Assembly (NCBI RefSeq): GCF_002733955.1
Contig: NZ_NVXQ01000001.1
Span: 124,001-188,000, forward strand
Direction: 5' to 3'
Length of the DNA: 64,000 nt
From: Hoeflea sp.
GTDB taxonomy: Bacteria > Pseudomonadota > Alphaproteobacteria > Rhizobiales > Rhizobiaceae
The position numbers and the translations under genes were made by a program. Positions 36,166 through 44,342 of the stretch are shown in pieces. The notes under the pieces were generated by a model. The model did no database searches and had not been told where the DNA came from. It saw only the letters and a list, made by a program, of their open reading frames with translations. Each line of letters begins with the position of its first letter. The first letter of the stretch is position 1.

Positions 36166-36199
36166 TGAATAGCCGCGAGTGTCGTGGACACCCTTTGCC
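36166..36199. mobile_element. Solo left end of a 10955-type IS3 element, cut by IS6
   Basis: TGAATAGCCGCGAGTGTCGT and the following GGACACCC match the left terminal repeat at 10955. The match stops where the IS6 terminal repeat begins at 36200, so IS6 insertion or deletion removed the rest. Confidence 0.8.
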
Positions 36200-37016
36200 G
36201 GTCTTGTCAGACGGATGAGATCAGGTCTCAATAATGGCAAGATAACTGTCCATTACGCGGTGCCGAGTTGACGCCATTCAGCAAGAGCAGCGGCGCGGTT
36301 GGCTTTGAAACTGTGTCGACAGTAGAGATGACGTTCCTGGTTGAAATGATTGCAGACCGAGGTGTGGACGGCGACGAATTTCTGTAAACTTCGCATGTGT
36401 CGGAACCGCAGCATCGCGCGTTCCCGTCTTCGAAGTGGCAGGTGCGAATTCTCCGCACGATTGTTCATCCATCGGCCGGTTTCCTGCCGGTCGCCTGCAC
36501 CGATCTCCTTCAAGGCGGCGCCGTACGACCGCAGTTTGTCGGTCACAAAGACCGAAGCGCGGCCATACCGTTTCATGGTTTTCTTCAGGAATCTCAATGC
36601 GGATTTCTTGTTTCGAGTCTTCGTTACAAAGCTTTCCAGCACCTCGCCCTCGTGATCGACCGCCCGCCACAGGTAGTGCTGATCACCATTGATCTTCACG
36701 AACATCTCGTCCAGGTGCCATCGCCATTGCGGCCACGACCGCAGCTGCTCGGCGCGCTTCTTGCGGATCTCGGCAGCAAACATCGGGCCGAACCTGTTCC
36801 ACCACAAACGAATGGTCTCGTGGCAAACATCGATGCCACGCTCGTGAAGCAGGTCTTCGACATTTCGCAGTGAAAGCGGGAAGCGAACATACATCATGAC
36901 CGCCAGGCGGATGACTTCTGGGCTGGTTCGAAAGTACCGGAATGGACTGCGTTCGGTCATGACCTGACCCTACGGCACGGGCCTAACCGGCTCAAGTCGA
37001 TTTACTTGACAGGACC
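36200..37016 (-). mobile_element. IS6-family insertion sequence, apparently intact (817 bp)
   Basis: Ends GGTCTTGTCA (36200) and, read inward, GGTCCTGTCA (37016) frame a single transposase gene on the minus strand. Left flank is an IS3 remnant, right flank a truncated helicase gene; the 8-base flanks differ, as expected when IS6 elements drive deletions by replicative transposition. Confidence 0.85.
36253..36960 (-). CDS. IS6-family DDE transposase
   Basis: 235 residues. VIRLAVMMYVRFPLSLRNVEDLLHERG gives the N-terminal HTH; the DDE triad is in WHLDEMFVKING, VTDKLRSYG and NRAENSHLPLRRRER. Complete and close to the broken copy at 54978, for which it serves as the reference frame. Confidence 0.93.
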   Translation of the reverse strand: MTERSPFRYFRTSPEVIRLAVMMYVRFPLSLRNVEDLLHERGIDVCHETIRLWWNRFGPMFAAEIRKKRAEQLRSWPQWRWHLDEMFVKINGDQHYLWRAVDHEGEVLESFVTKTRNKKSALRFLKKTMKRYGRASVFVTDKLRSYGAALKEIGAGDRQETGRWMNNRAENSHLPLRRRERAMLRFRHMRSLQKFVAVHTSVCNHFNQERHLYCRHSFKANRAAALAEWRQLGTA

Positions 37017-37579
37017 GCCAGGAGGCATTGACAGCCCTGCACAGGATGATCCTGTTCATACAGGGCCACATCGAGGCGATGGGCGACTACCACAACCATC
37101 TCGCCGAAAGCGGTATGGTTGACGGACGCTGGCGGCCGGACGTGATCGCCGTGGCGAACATACTCAGATACGAGCCGGACGAAACCCCGGATGAGTGGCT
37201 CGCCAAGGCCCGCAAGTCTGTCGGTGCTGGCATGGCTACGGGTCTGAAAGTTAATCAGCGTCTTCGATCGCATACCGACCTTGCGACGGCACTTGCGACC
37301 GCTCCGGTGGATGCGCCACCGCCGCGTACAATTCACTCCGCAAAGGGGCTGGAATTCCCGGCTGTGTGTGTCGTGATGACGAGCCAGAAAGCCGGCAGGA
37401 TCCTGGATTATCTTGAGGGCGACACATCAAACGGCGCCGATGAGGATGCACGGAAGATTTACGTCGCTGCGTCACGCGCCGAACGGCTCCTGGTAATGGC
37501 AATCCCAAAGAACACTGTGGGTCGGATGCAGGCACTCTTCACGAGTGTCGGTTGCGCAGTCGAAATCCACAATATCTAG
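37017..37579 (+). pseudogene. C-terminal fragment of a UvrD-like helicase
   Basis: TIHSAKGLEFPAVCVVMT (motif V) and KIYVAASRAERLLVMAIPK (motif VI) are the last conserved motifs of superfamily I UvrD/Rep helicases. The ATPase half is missing because the frame runs into the IS6 element at 37016, so the gene was cut by it. An internal TTG at 37028 follows a GGAGG-like site but would not give an active helicase. Its placement next to nuclease-like genes and AbiH suggests a former defence locus; a Gabija GajB-type helicase is one possibility among many. Confidence 0.8.
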
Positions 37580-38266
37580 CGGGCGGATGTCGTATCGGGC
37601 CGACTTCATGCGCGCCGATCCGGATCAATCCGATACGATCCTTAGCCGTCTGATATGACTGACATTCATTGCCGTCAAACTGTGACAACGGCACACTCCC
37701 GCGTTGCAATGAAAGGATGTTCTGGCTTCTTGGACGAGCTTCTGAAGTCGAAGTCGCGCTGATCTTCGGCGGGCATTTCAAGCGGGCGATCTCGACCGGG
37801 ACGAATCCGCCGGTCCCACCGCCGTACTGCTTTTGCTCGCCATTGGGATGCAGAATGCGGCCCAGATCCGCGCACCTAACGTGATCGAACGTCTGACTGC
37901 TTTGGAGAGTCTCACGAGTTGCTTTGAATGACCGAAATGGGGGCGCGAAGCCGCCAGTCCGAAACGCGCGCCCATGTCGGTCCTAGAGCCCGGTGGAACT
38001 CATACCTAAAAGTGGACATTGCTTCAGATGAGTGTTTTGTCGCCAGTGCGCCAATAGCCGTCATCGGTGCGGAGCCGAAAAGCGAACATTCAAGCAGAAC
38101 GCCTGTTGCGAGAAGTCTGTCTCGATTAACAGCTTTTATCTCTGGGAAAAAAGTCTCGGCGTCCATTGCGCTCGCCCTCAATGCCGATACGCTCGAAGTT
38201 CGCCGAGTTCGGCTTTCAAATCGAATTCTTAGTTTTCATTGATTTGTTTCATGTTAGGTGAACGTT
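37580..38266. other. Gene-free region with a dispersed repeat
   Basis: About 690 bases. Contains TGACCGAAATGGGGGCGCGA near 37927, related to repeats near 20466 and 59175. Open frames on both strands have no domain or convincing start. The promoter of the nuclease-like operon should lie close to 38200-38250, which is AT-rich. Confidence 0.45.
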
Positions 38267-38779
38267 ATGAGTTATGATTTGCGCGAAATACTTTCAGTAT
38301 TCGCCGAGGCGGTGCGTACACTTTTGCAGGATAAGGATCTTGCCTATGCGGATCCTGCCGAGCGCGCGCTTGTCGCTCGGATTCGGGATATCCTGCATGG
38401 GGAATATGCCGGCTGGTCGATCGATCTGGAATGGAATCGCCGAGAGGATGTGATCAAACGCCTTCGCTATGACCTGAGCGATGATGAGTTGATTGGGAAG
38501 GACGCGATTGTCCCCGACCTGATCGTACATCGGGTCGGTAAGCGTGAAAATTTGCTAGTTGTCGAGGTCAAGAAGTCGACCAACAAGGACTTCGATGGGG
38601 ACATCTGGAAGCTCAAGGGGATGACGGAACAGGCTGGGTCTTACGGGTATTTGGTTGGGCTTCATCTGGTGATCGACGTGAAGGCGGGGATCGCGCCCCG
38701 TTGCGACGTATATGTGGACGCCGCGTTGGACGAAGAACTGACTGAGTGGATGCGCACTGAGCTGGGAAAAGCAGGGTGA
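38267..38779 (+). CDS. PD-(D/E)XK nuclease-like protein of the AbiH locus
   Basis: 170 residues from ATG 38267 (AGGTGA 5 bases before it; preferred to GTG 38258). Core IVPDLIVHRVGKRENLLVVEVKKS gives PD followed by ExK, the catalytic pattern of restriction-like nucleases, flanked by a helical N-terminus. The upstream helix FAEAVRTLLQDKDLAYADPAE ends in a charged loop. The stop overlaps the GTG of the next gene, so both are co-translated. Probably nicks or cuts DNA as part of a phage-defence unit, by inference from neighbours. Confidence 0.65.
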   Translation: MSYDLREILSVFAEAVRTLLQDKDLAYADPAERALVARIRDILHGEYAGWSIDLEWNRREDVIKRLRYDLSDDELIGKDAIVPDLIVHRVGKRENLLVVEVKKSTNKDFDGDIWKLKGMTEQAGSYGYLVGLHLVIDVKAGIAPRCDVYVDAALDEELTEWMRTELGKAG

Positions 38780-39465
38780 CTAGAGATCCCTTCGAGATCG
38801 TCAAACTGCTCGAACGCTTTACCGGGCCGGATTTGACGCAGACGTTATCGCCCATTGAAGGCGCGGTGCGAGGCGTGTCCGCGGGCGATTGCACGGGCTT
38901 CCTCGCGAATGCGGGAGCTGGACGTGAGGTGCTTGCGGCCGCGGCCGGCATGAAGCGGCTTGCCGGACAGATCAATGTAACGATCCATGCGCTCGGCATC
39001 CTCATGTGCCTGCCACATATTCTCGAGCCGGAGGAGCGCGTCGAATCTGTGTCTCTCGGCGCGGGAAATACGGGCCGTGATTTCGATCTAGAGACGAATG
39101 TTCGGGTTGCCGAGTTCAAATTCATCCAATGGAGAGGCGGACCCGAGACGATCCGCCAGAATTCTGTTTTCAAGGACTACCTGCTGCTTGCGGAGCATCC
39201 GACCGCAAAGCGTAAGCACCTTTATTTGCTCGGAACGGAGCATGCGATCAGGTTTTTGCGAGGTGGTCGCGCCATTTCGAGCGTCTTGAGCAGAAACGCC
39301 AAGCTGCAGAGGATGTTTACGGAGCGGTTCGGGGAGCGCTTCCAGACGGTCGGCGATTATTACTCGGCACACGCCAGCGCGGTTCAAATTGATGATGTTT
39401 CGCCTTGGCTTTCGGAATTGGCGGAGGAGTTGCTCGCGGAGCCAGATATGGATGTGAGTGATTGA
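38776..39465 (+). CDS. Second PD-(D/E)XK-like protein, unknown family
   Basis: 229 residues from GTG 38776, overlapping the previous stop by four bases. GRDFDLETNVRVAEFKFIQW contains D...E.K in the beta-hairpin arrangement of PD-(D/E)XK folds; the next helix (QNSVFKDYLLLAEHP) and KHLYLLGTEHAIRFLRGG fit the core. Otherwise unknown. Likely works with the preceding nuclease-like protein and the following AbiH. Confidence 0.6.
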   Translation: MTRDPFEIVKLLERFTGPDLTQTLSPIEGAVRGVSAGDCTGFLANAGAGREVLAAAAGMKRLAGQINVTIHALGILMCLPHILEPEERVESVSLGAGNTGRDFDLETNVRVAEFKFIQWRGGPETIRQNSVFKDYLLLAEHPTAKRKHLYLLGTEHAIRFLRGGRAISSVLSRNAKLQRMFTERFGERFQTVGDYYSAHASAVQIDDVSPWLSELAEELLAEPDMDVSD

Positions 39466-39518
39466 AGAGCAGCGCAGATGAGCGACTGTGTCGAATGGGA
39501 AAACACTAAAGGGCTGAG

Positions 39519-40436
39519 ATGGGGAAAACGCTTTACATCATCGGAAACGGCTTCGATCTCCACCACGGAATTCCATCATCCTATAAGGCGTTCGGCGAGT
39601 ATCTCCGGCGGTCGGATGCGACAACCTATGAGGTCGTAGAGAAATACTTCACGATGGATGCTCAGTTCTGGGCCGAATTCGAGGATCGGTTGGCCTCCTT
39701 CGACAGCGATTCGCTGATCGAGGACGCTTCCAACTTCCTGGTCGGATATGGTGCCGAGGATTGGAGCGATGCATACCACCACGATTACCAGTACGAGATT
39801 CAGCAGGCGGTCGAGGCGATCTCGACGATGTTGCGGGCGCGCTTCGCCGAATGGATACGCCAACTTCCTGTCCCATGGGCTGCGGACTTCGGCGGGCAGC
39901 GCGTGCCGGTGGACCCGTCGGCGGTCTTCTTGAACTTCAATTACACACCGTCGCTGAAACGATTGTATGGGGTTCCCGACATCAACGTGTTGCATATTCA
40001 TGGGGCGGCGGCGAACCCCACGGAAACGTTGGTGTTGGGCCATGGATGGGAGCCTGTTCCAAATCTGGACCCCTACCGTTTCGAGCAAGATCCGGAGGAT
40101 GCGGATATGCGTGTCGTTGAAGGGCAGGGGATTGTCGACGACTACTTCAAGGACACGTTCAAACCCACTGCCAAAGTCATCGAGAAAAACGCAGCCTTCT
40201 TCGCGGAGCTGTCGGATGTCGATCGGATTGTGGTGATGGGTCACTCGGTGTCGGAGGTTGATCACCCGTATTTTGAGGAGGTCATCGCGAACATCGACGT
40301 CAACCGGGTGCGCTGGAAGGTTAGCTACTACGGGGATCTCGATGGGCTGCGGAAGCGCATGGAGTCGCTGGGTGTGCCGGCCCATCTGACGGAATATGCC
40401 TTGCTGGATGCGTTTGGAGCCATTGTAGAGCTTTGA
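39519..40436 (+). CDS. abiH: AbiH-family phage abortive-infection protein
   Basis: 305 residues. LYIIGNGFDLHHGIPSSYKAF at the N-terminus and FLNFNYTPSLKRLYG plus LVLGHGWE are the defining blocks of the AbiH family (PF14253), first described in Lactococcus phage resistance. C-terminal DRIVVMGHSVSEVDHPYF is also conserved. Third gene on this strand after two nuclease-like genes, 53 bases after the second, suggesting one defence transcription unit. Confidence 0.88.
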   Translation: MGKTLYIIGNGFDLHHGIPSSYKAFGEYLRRSDATTYEVVEKYFTMDAQFWAEFEDRLASFDSDSLIEDASNFLVGYGAEDWSDAYHHDYQYEIQQAVEAISTMLRARFAEWIRQLPVPWAADFGGQRVPVDPSAVFLNFNYTPSLKRLYGVPDINVLHIHGAAANPTETLVLGHGWEPVPNLDPYRFEQDPEDADMRVVEGQGIVDDYFKDTFKPTAKVIEKNAAFFAELSDVDRIVVMGHSVSEVDHPYFEEVIANIDVNRVRWKVSYYGDLDGLRKRMESLGVPAHLTEYALLDAFGAIVEL

Positions 40437-40820
40437 AATCGGAGTGGATAAATTTGGCGAATACCGCCCATGAGCAGACATGCCAGATGTCGGCTGTGAG
40501 CCGAATTCGGATCGCGACAATCGATGATTTCACGTCTGCTCTCGCCTTTCTGTAGCCGGATATTGGACAGTCCGCTCCCGGACCCAATCCGGTCATAAGC
40601 CATGGCGTTTCTCACGGAGTGATCTCCACTTATCAGGTAGACTTCCTCGCAGTGCCGGCCCATTCGCCACCGCTTCGGTCCTCGACTGGACTTCCGAAGC
40701 AAAGCAAGCATTGCTGTCCTCGGGACGGCGATACACCTAACCGCTGACCCTGCCCGCAGAGCGGGCTTCATTCAGTGCAAGGCCAGATGTCCTGGTCTTT
40801 GAAGCTGAGTGGAGAATAAA
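40437..40820 (+). promoter_or_regulatory. Leader region of the DUF3489 gene, with hairpin
   Basis: About 380 bases. 40684-40804 is repeated at 30659-30776. GCCCGC (40752-40757), AGA, GCGGGC (40761-40766) followed by TTCATT forms a hairpin conserved in both copies. It ends at the GGAGAAT ribosome-binding site for GTG 40821. Likely a conserved 5' leader, an attenuator or the terminator of AbiH. Confidence 0.5.
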
Positions 40821-41177
40821 GTGGCTATCCAAGAAACCGAGAACGCTGAAGATCAGATCGCCGGCCCCGATGCGACGGTTGCCAGCGACCAAAAACCGAC
40901 GCGCGTGGTCAAGCCGGCGAGGTCCGGTAAGTCAGGAGCCAAGACCAAACAGGAGCAGCTTGTCGCACTGCTATTCAAGCCGAACGGCGCCCGTATCTCG
41001 ACAATCACCCAAAAACTGGGATGGCAAGCACATACAGTGCGAGCGGCAGTCTCGGGACTGCGCAAACAGGGTTATGAGGTCGTGACCTCGAAGTCGGCGA
41101 AGACTGAGGAGCTGGTCTACGCGATCAACGCGAAGCCGTTGGAAGACAAAGCCGCCATTGCCGGGGCGTCGACATGA
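40821..41177 (+). CDS. DUF3489-domain protein
   Basis: 118 residues from GTG 40821 (GGAGAAT 5 bases before). C-terminal half KQEQLVALLFKPNGARISTITQKLGWQAHTVRAAVSGLRKQ is the DUF3489 winged-helix-like domain, flanked by a basic/Pro-rich linker. First gene of a recombinase module; overlaps the DUF2924 gene by 4 bases. Such proteins accompany DUF2924 and serine recombinases in alphaproteobacterial islands and probably act as DNA-binding accessory factors. Confidence 0.85.
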   Translation: MAIQETENAEDQIAGPDATVASDQKPTRVVKPARSGKSGAKTKQEQLVALLFKPNGARISTITQKLGWQAHTVRAAVSGLRKQGYEVVTSKSAKTEELVYAINAKPLEDKAAIAGAST

Positions 41178-41623
41178 GCCGGGCGGTAAGGGCAGGGGAG
41201 CTTGTCGATACCGCTCGCTTTGAAGCCATGTCCCGGGAAAAGTGTATCGATGAGTGGCGGCGAACGATCGGCGGACAATCGCTCAAATATGTGTCGGTGC
41301 AATTCATGCGCAGCGCACTCGCCTATGAGGCGCAGATCAAAGCTCAGGGCGGTCATTCAAGAGCCGTTCGAAAGGTCCTCAAAGCTGCTTTGAAGACTGA
41401 TCAAAAATCCTCTGGCGCGGTCGGTCAATCGAAGCCCTTGCTTCAATCCGCACTCAGACCCGGAACGCATTTGGTCCGAGAATGGAATGGCCGGACCTAT
41501 CAGGTCGAGGTTTTGGAGGATGGCTTCCAGATGGATGGGAAACGCTTTCGCTCCCTGAGCGCCATCGCCAAAAAAATCACGGACTCGCACTGGTCGGGGC
41601 CACGGTTCTTCGGACTGGGGTAG
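41174..41623 (+). CDS. DUF2924-domain protein
   Basis: 149 residues. RTIGGQSLKYVSVQFMRSALAYEAQIKAQGG at the N-terminal half and LVREWNGRTYQVEVLEDGFQMDGKRFRSLSAIAKKITD near the end match DUF2924, whose end resembles the recombinase-associated SH3-like module. Coupled to DUF3489 (ATGA overlap) and 7 bases before the recombinase. Role unknown, likely accessory to recombination. Confidence 0.88.
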   Translation: MSRAVRAGELVDTARFEAMSREKCIDEWRRTIGGQSLKYVSVQFMRSALAYEAQIKAQGGHSRAVRKVLKAALKTDQKSSGAVGQSKPLLQSALRPGTHLVREWNGRTYQVEVLEDGFQMDGKRFRSLSAIAKKITDSHWSGPRFFGLG

Positions 41624-41630
41624 ATCGACG

Positions 41631-43352
41631 ATGAAGAGGATCCGCTGCGCCATCTACACGAGAAAGTCCTCGGAGGAGGGGTTGGACCAAGAGTTCAACT
41701 CGCTCCATGCCCAAAGGGAAGCTTGTGCGGCCTATATCTCAAGTCAGAAGCATGAGGGCTGGGTGGCGCTGCCGGAGCACTATGATGACGGCGGCATCTC
41801 AGGTGGGACGCTGGAACGGGCAGGGCTCAAGAAAGTGCTCCAGCATGTCGATGACGGGCTGGTCGATCAGATCGTTGTCTACAAGATTGACCGGCTGACG
41901 AGATCGCTTGCCGATTTCGCCAAGCTGGTCGATCGCCTTGATGCGGCTGATGCGTCCTTCGTTTCTGTCACCCAATCCTTCAACACGGCCACCAGCATGG
42001 GGCGATTGACGCTCAATGTGCTTCTCTCGTTCGCGCAGTTCGAACGGGAAGTCACAGCGGAGCGTATCAGGGACAAGATCGCAGCGTCCAAGAAGAAGGG
42101 ACTATGGATGGGTGGCGCCATCCCCCTGGGATACGAGCCTGACGGTCGAACGCTGAAGATCGTGCCGGAGGAAGCCGAGACCGTTAGGACGCTTTATGAC
42201 CTCTATCTCCAGCATCGTTCACTCACAGCCGTCATGGATCAGGCAAAACGGCTTGGGCTGCGTGGGAAGGCAAGAGTTGAAGAACGGGAGCAGAGCGACG
42301 GACAATCCCTCGCGCTGTCAGTCGACGTTGCCACATCTGCGACGACACGACTCGCGGCTGGGTTCTCGATCGAACGTGCAACGCTCCACTATCTGCTGAC
42401 CAATCCAGTGTATGCCGGACGGATCCGACACAAGGAATCAGTTCACGAAGGACAGCATCCGCCGATCATCGATCCGCATGTTTGGGAACAGGTGCAGCAG
42501 CACCTCAAGGAAACGTCTTCAAGAAAGCGTGGCAAGGGGAGGGGACGACGGGCAACGATCAGCCTGCTTGCCGGTAAGCTTGTCGATGAGACGGGCGACA
42601 AGCTCACACCCACCCATACCAACAAGAATGGCACGCGACACCGGTACTATATCTCCAGCCGGCTAATCCGCGGATCTGGCAAAGACGAAAACCAGAAGAA
42701 GGCGGGCGGTTGGCGCCTCCCCGCCAAACCACTCGAGGATCAAATCGCCAAGGCAATTCTGTCACATCTACGAGGTCGGCTTCCGGTCGATCTGCTGATC
42801 AATCCAACAACCGATGCAATCTCGAAGATCGGTAGCCAGCTCGATCTGCTCGACGCGCAGTCCCGCGCGAAGGATGCGAGCGTCATCCTGACCTGCATCG
42901 AACAGGCAACGATCCGTCCGGGAGCGATAGAGATCAGTCTCTCGCCAGAACTTGTCGCCGATACGATCGAAATATCAGAGGATGAGCTAAACCCGGATGT
43001 ACTGACATTCGAACTGCCGTTCCAGTTCAGAAAGCGTGGCGTCGAGACAAAACTCGTAATCGGCGCTGAAACATCGCAACCGATCGACGCTACTTTAATC
43101 CGCAGCATCGCCAAGGCGCATTAGTATTATGATGCGATCAAAAGCGGCCAGTCCTTCGAAGAGATCGCCAAAATCGAAAATTTGTCCAAGCGCAGGATCA
43201 TGCAGGTCATCGACCTGGCTTTCCTCGCTCCCGACATTGTGAAGATGATCGTCCAGGGCGATCAGCCCGCTCGCCTCACCGCGAAATGGCTCGGCATCAA
43301 CCCGCTGCCATCCGACTGGCAGGCCCAGCGCCGCATCATTGCTGCGCTCTGA
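41631..43352 (+). pseudogene. Large serine recombinase interrupted by one in-frame amber codon
   Basis: Resolvase domain at the N-terminus: RCAIYTRKSSEEGLDQEFNSL (nucleophile Ser) and VVYKIDRLTRSLADF; then the Recombinase domain (FSIERATLHYLLTNPVYAGRI) and a zinc-ribbon-like region lacking clear cysteines. The frame stops at TAG 43122-43124 after SIAKAH, but continues without a break for 76 more codons to TGA 43350-43352, encoding YYDAIKSGQSFEEIAK and LAFLAPDIVKMIVQGDQPA, the conserved recombinase tail. Thus a single base change (such as CAG or CGG to TAG) truncates a 573-residue protein to 497. Catalytic parts are intact, so partial activity or read-through is possible. Confidence 0.85.
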
Positions 43353-43766
43353 CCAAGCCCCAAACGACCGATAATCTCAGCTACCGGATGCTCCAGAGCA
43401 ACCGCTTTCTACAAACTGTCAGTCCCGAATTGGCCGACTGAGACTCTCGGCGATTCCGAGCTCATATTGGGGCTCGCGTCGCGTCTCAGTTGAAATGGTG
43501 AGCTTGCAAGCCGCTGAAAAATCCGCGCAATTCTGGAAGAATAGGAAGTGTAGCGAAAAGTCTGGAAGGAGTGGCTGTGCAAATTTTCCTGCCCGAACCA
43601 GTCTCTTGGTTTGGGTGGCCAAAAGCGAGAGGATGCGCTAACTGTCTATCTCCTATTGGCCCCGGTAACTGCGCAGTTTCAAAGGGTTGGCGAGTGTCGA
43701 GCTGAGAAGCTCGCACCAGACAAAAAGCGCAAAGGGCGAAGTTGGCCCAATCCTGCTCCCGCGTTC
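43353..43766. other. Gene-free region after the recombinase
   Basis: About 410 bases with no supported gene; minus-strand frames here have no domain. The right end leads into the small repeat-coding frame at 43767. Confidence 0.4.
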
Positions 43767-44030
43767 ATGGGCAAATTCATTGTCGCATGGTGGAATGCGA
43801 TTGCAGTTACGTGGAATCCGATTGTCGTTTCGTGGAAGCGGATTGCAGTTATGTGGGATTGCCTTGCGCGTTGGTGGGATTGGCTTGATGTTTCGTGGAA
43901 TCAGGCTGGCTTACAATGTGTTTCAGCTTGCGTCTTGACGAAGCAACATTGCGCCGGCGTGGGAAGGGATCGTTTTGGGTTTCGGGGGATGTATTTGATT
44001 CGCGAAACCGCTGTTTCAGAACCGCTTTGA
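43767..44030 (+). CDS. Small protein with tryptophan heptad repeats (tentative)
   Basis: An 87-residue frame from ATG 43767 whose N-terminal half repeats W-x-x-I-x-V-x every 7 residues (WNAIAVT, WNPIVVS, WKRIAVM, WDCLARW, WDWLDVS, WNQAGLQ). This corresponds to a 21-bp DNA repeat, so the DNA repeat may be what matters rather than the protein. The tail is Cys-containing and not repetitive. No clear ribosome-binding site (CTCCCGCGTTC precedes it). An amphipathic membrane-surface peptide is one option; non-coding iterons another. Confidence 0.3.
   Translation: MGKFIVAWWNAIAVTWNPIVVSWKRIAVMWDCLARWWDWLDVSWNQAGLQCVSACVLTKQHCAGVGRDRFGFRGMYLIRETAVSEPL
43790..43915. repeat. Tandem repeat, 6 units of 21 bp
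   Basis: Each unit starts GTGGAA or GTGGGA and carries a central GATTG-like core; units 1-3 are closest, units 4-6 degenerate. It sits between the recombinase and the ParB-methyltransferase genes. Direct repeats of this length can be protein-binding iterons. Confidence 0.9.
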
Positions 44031-44342
44031 AGGCACTGAAACGGCTACCTTGAACAGGAACCAAGCGCCCGGTTCATGGGTTCTCTTCTTGTCTCCGTGT
44101 AGACCACAAATATTTTTTCTGTTTTCCGCGGCTGATGCGCTCCTGCAAATATAGCAATGCATGCGGGCGGTTGCGGGTGACGGCTGCACGCTGATTTTCC
44201 CACGTTCGCAGGAAAATAGTCCTGTGGTCGCAGGTCCAGGGTTGCAGGGGCTAATTCTGTTCCGGTATTGTTCGGTCAGTTAAACGTTTGAAGTCCCTGG
44301 AAAACCTGACGCGCTCTGGTGGCGCAAAACTGGAGTATGCAG
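44031..44342. other. Upstream region of the ParB-methyltransferase gene
   Basis: About 310 bases; includes an AT-rich stretch (AAATATTTTTTCTG near 44110) that may hold a promoter. No gene supported. Confidence 0.4.

Noticed and set aside
35650-36240. 196-residue minus-strand frame upstream of IS6
   Set aside because: No domain; it crosses an IS3 end and part of IS6, so it is accidental.
43790-43915. CRISPR array
   Set aside because: The 21-bp units are contiguous with no spacers and decay gradually; it is a tandem repeat.
44319-44342. GTG 44319 or ATG 44337 as the methyltransferase start
   Set aside because: GGAG at 44332-44335 has proper spacing only to ATG 44343; the others are kept as alternatives.
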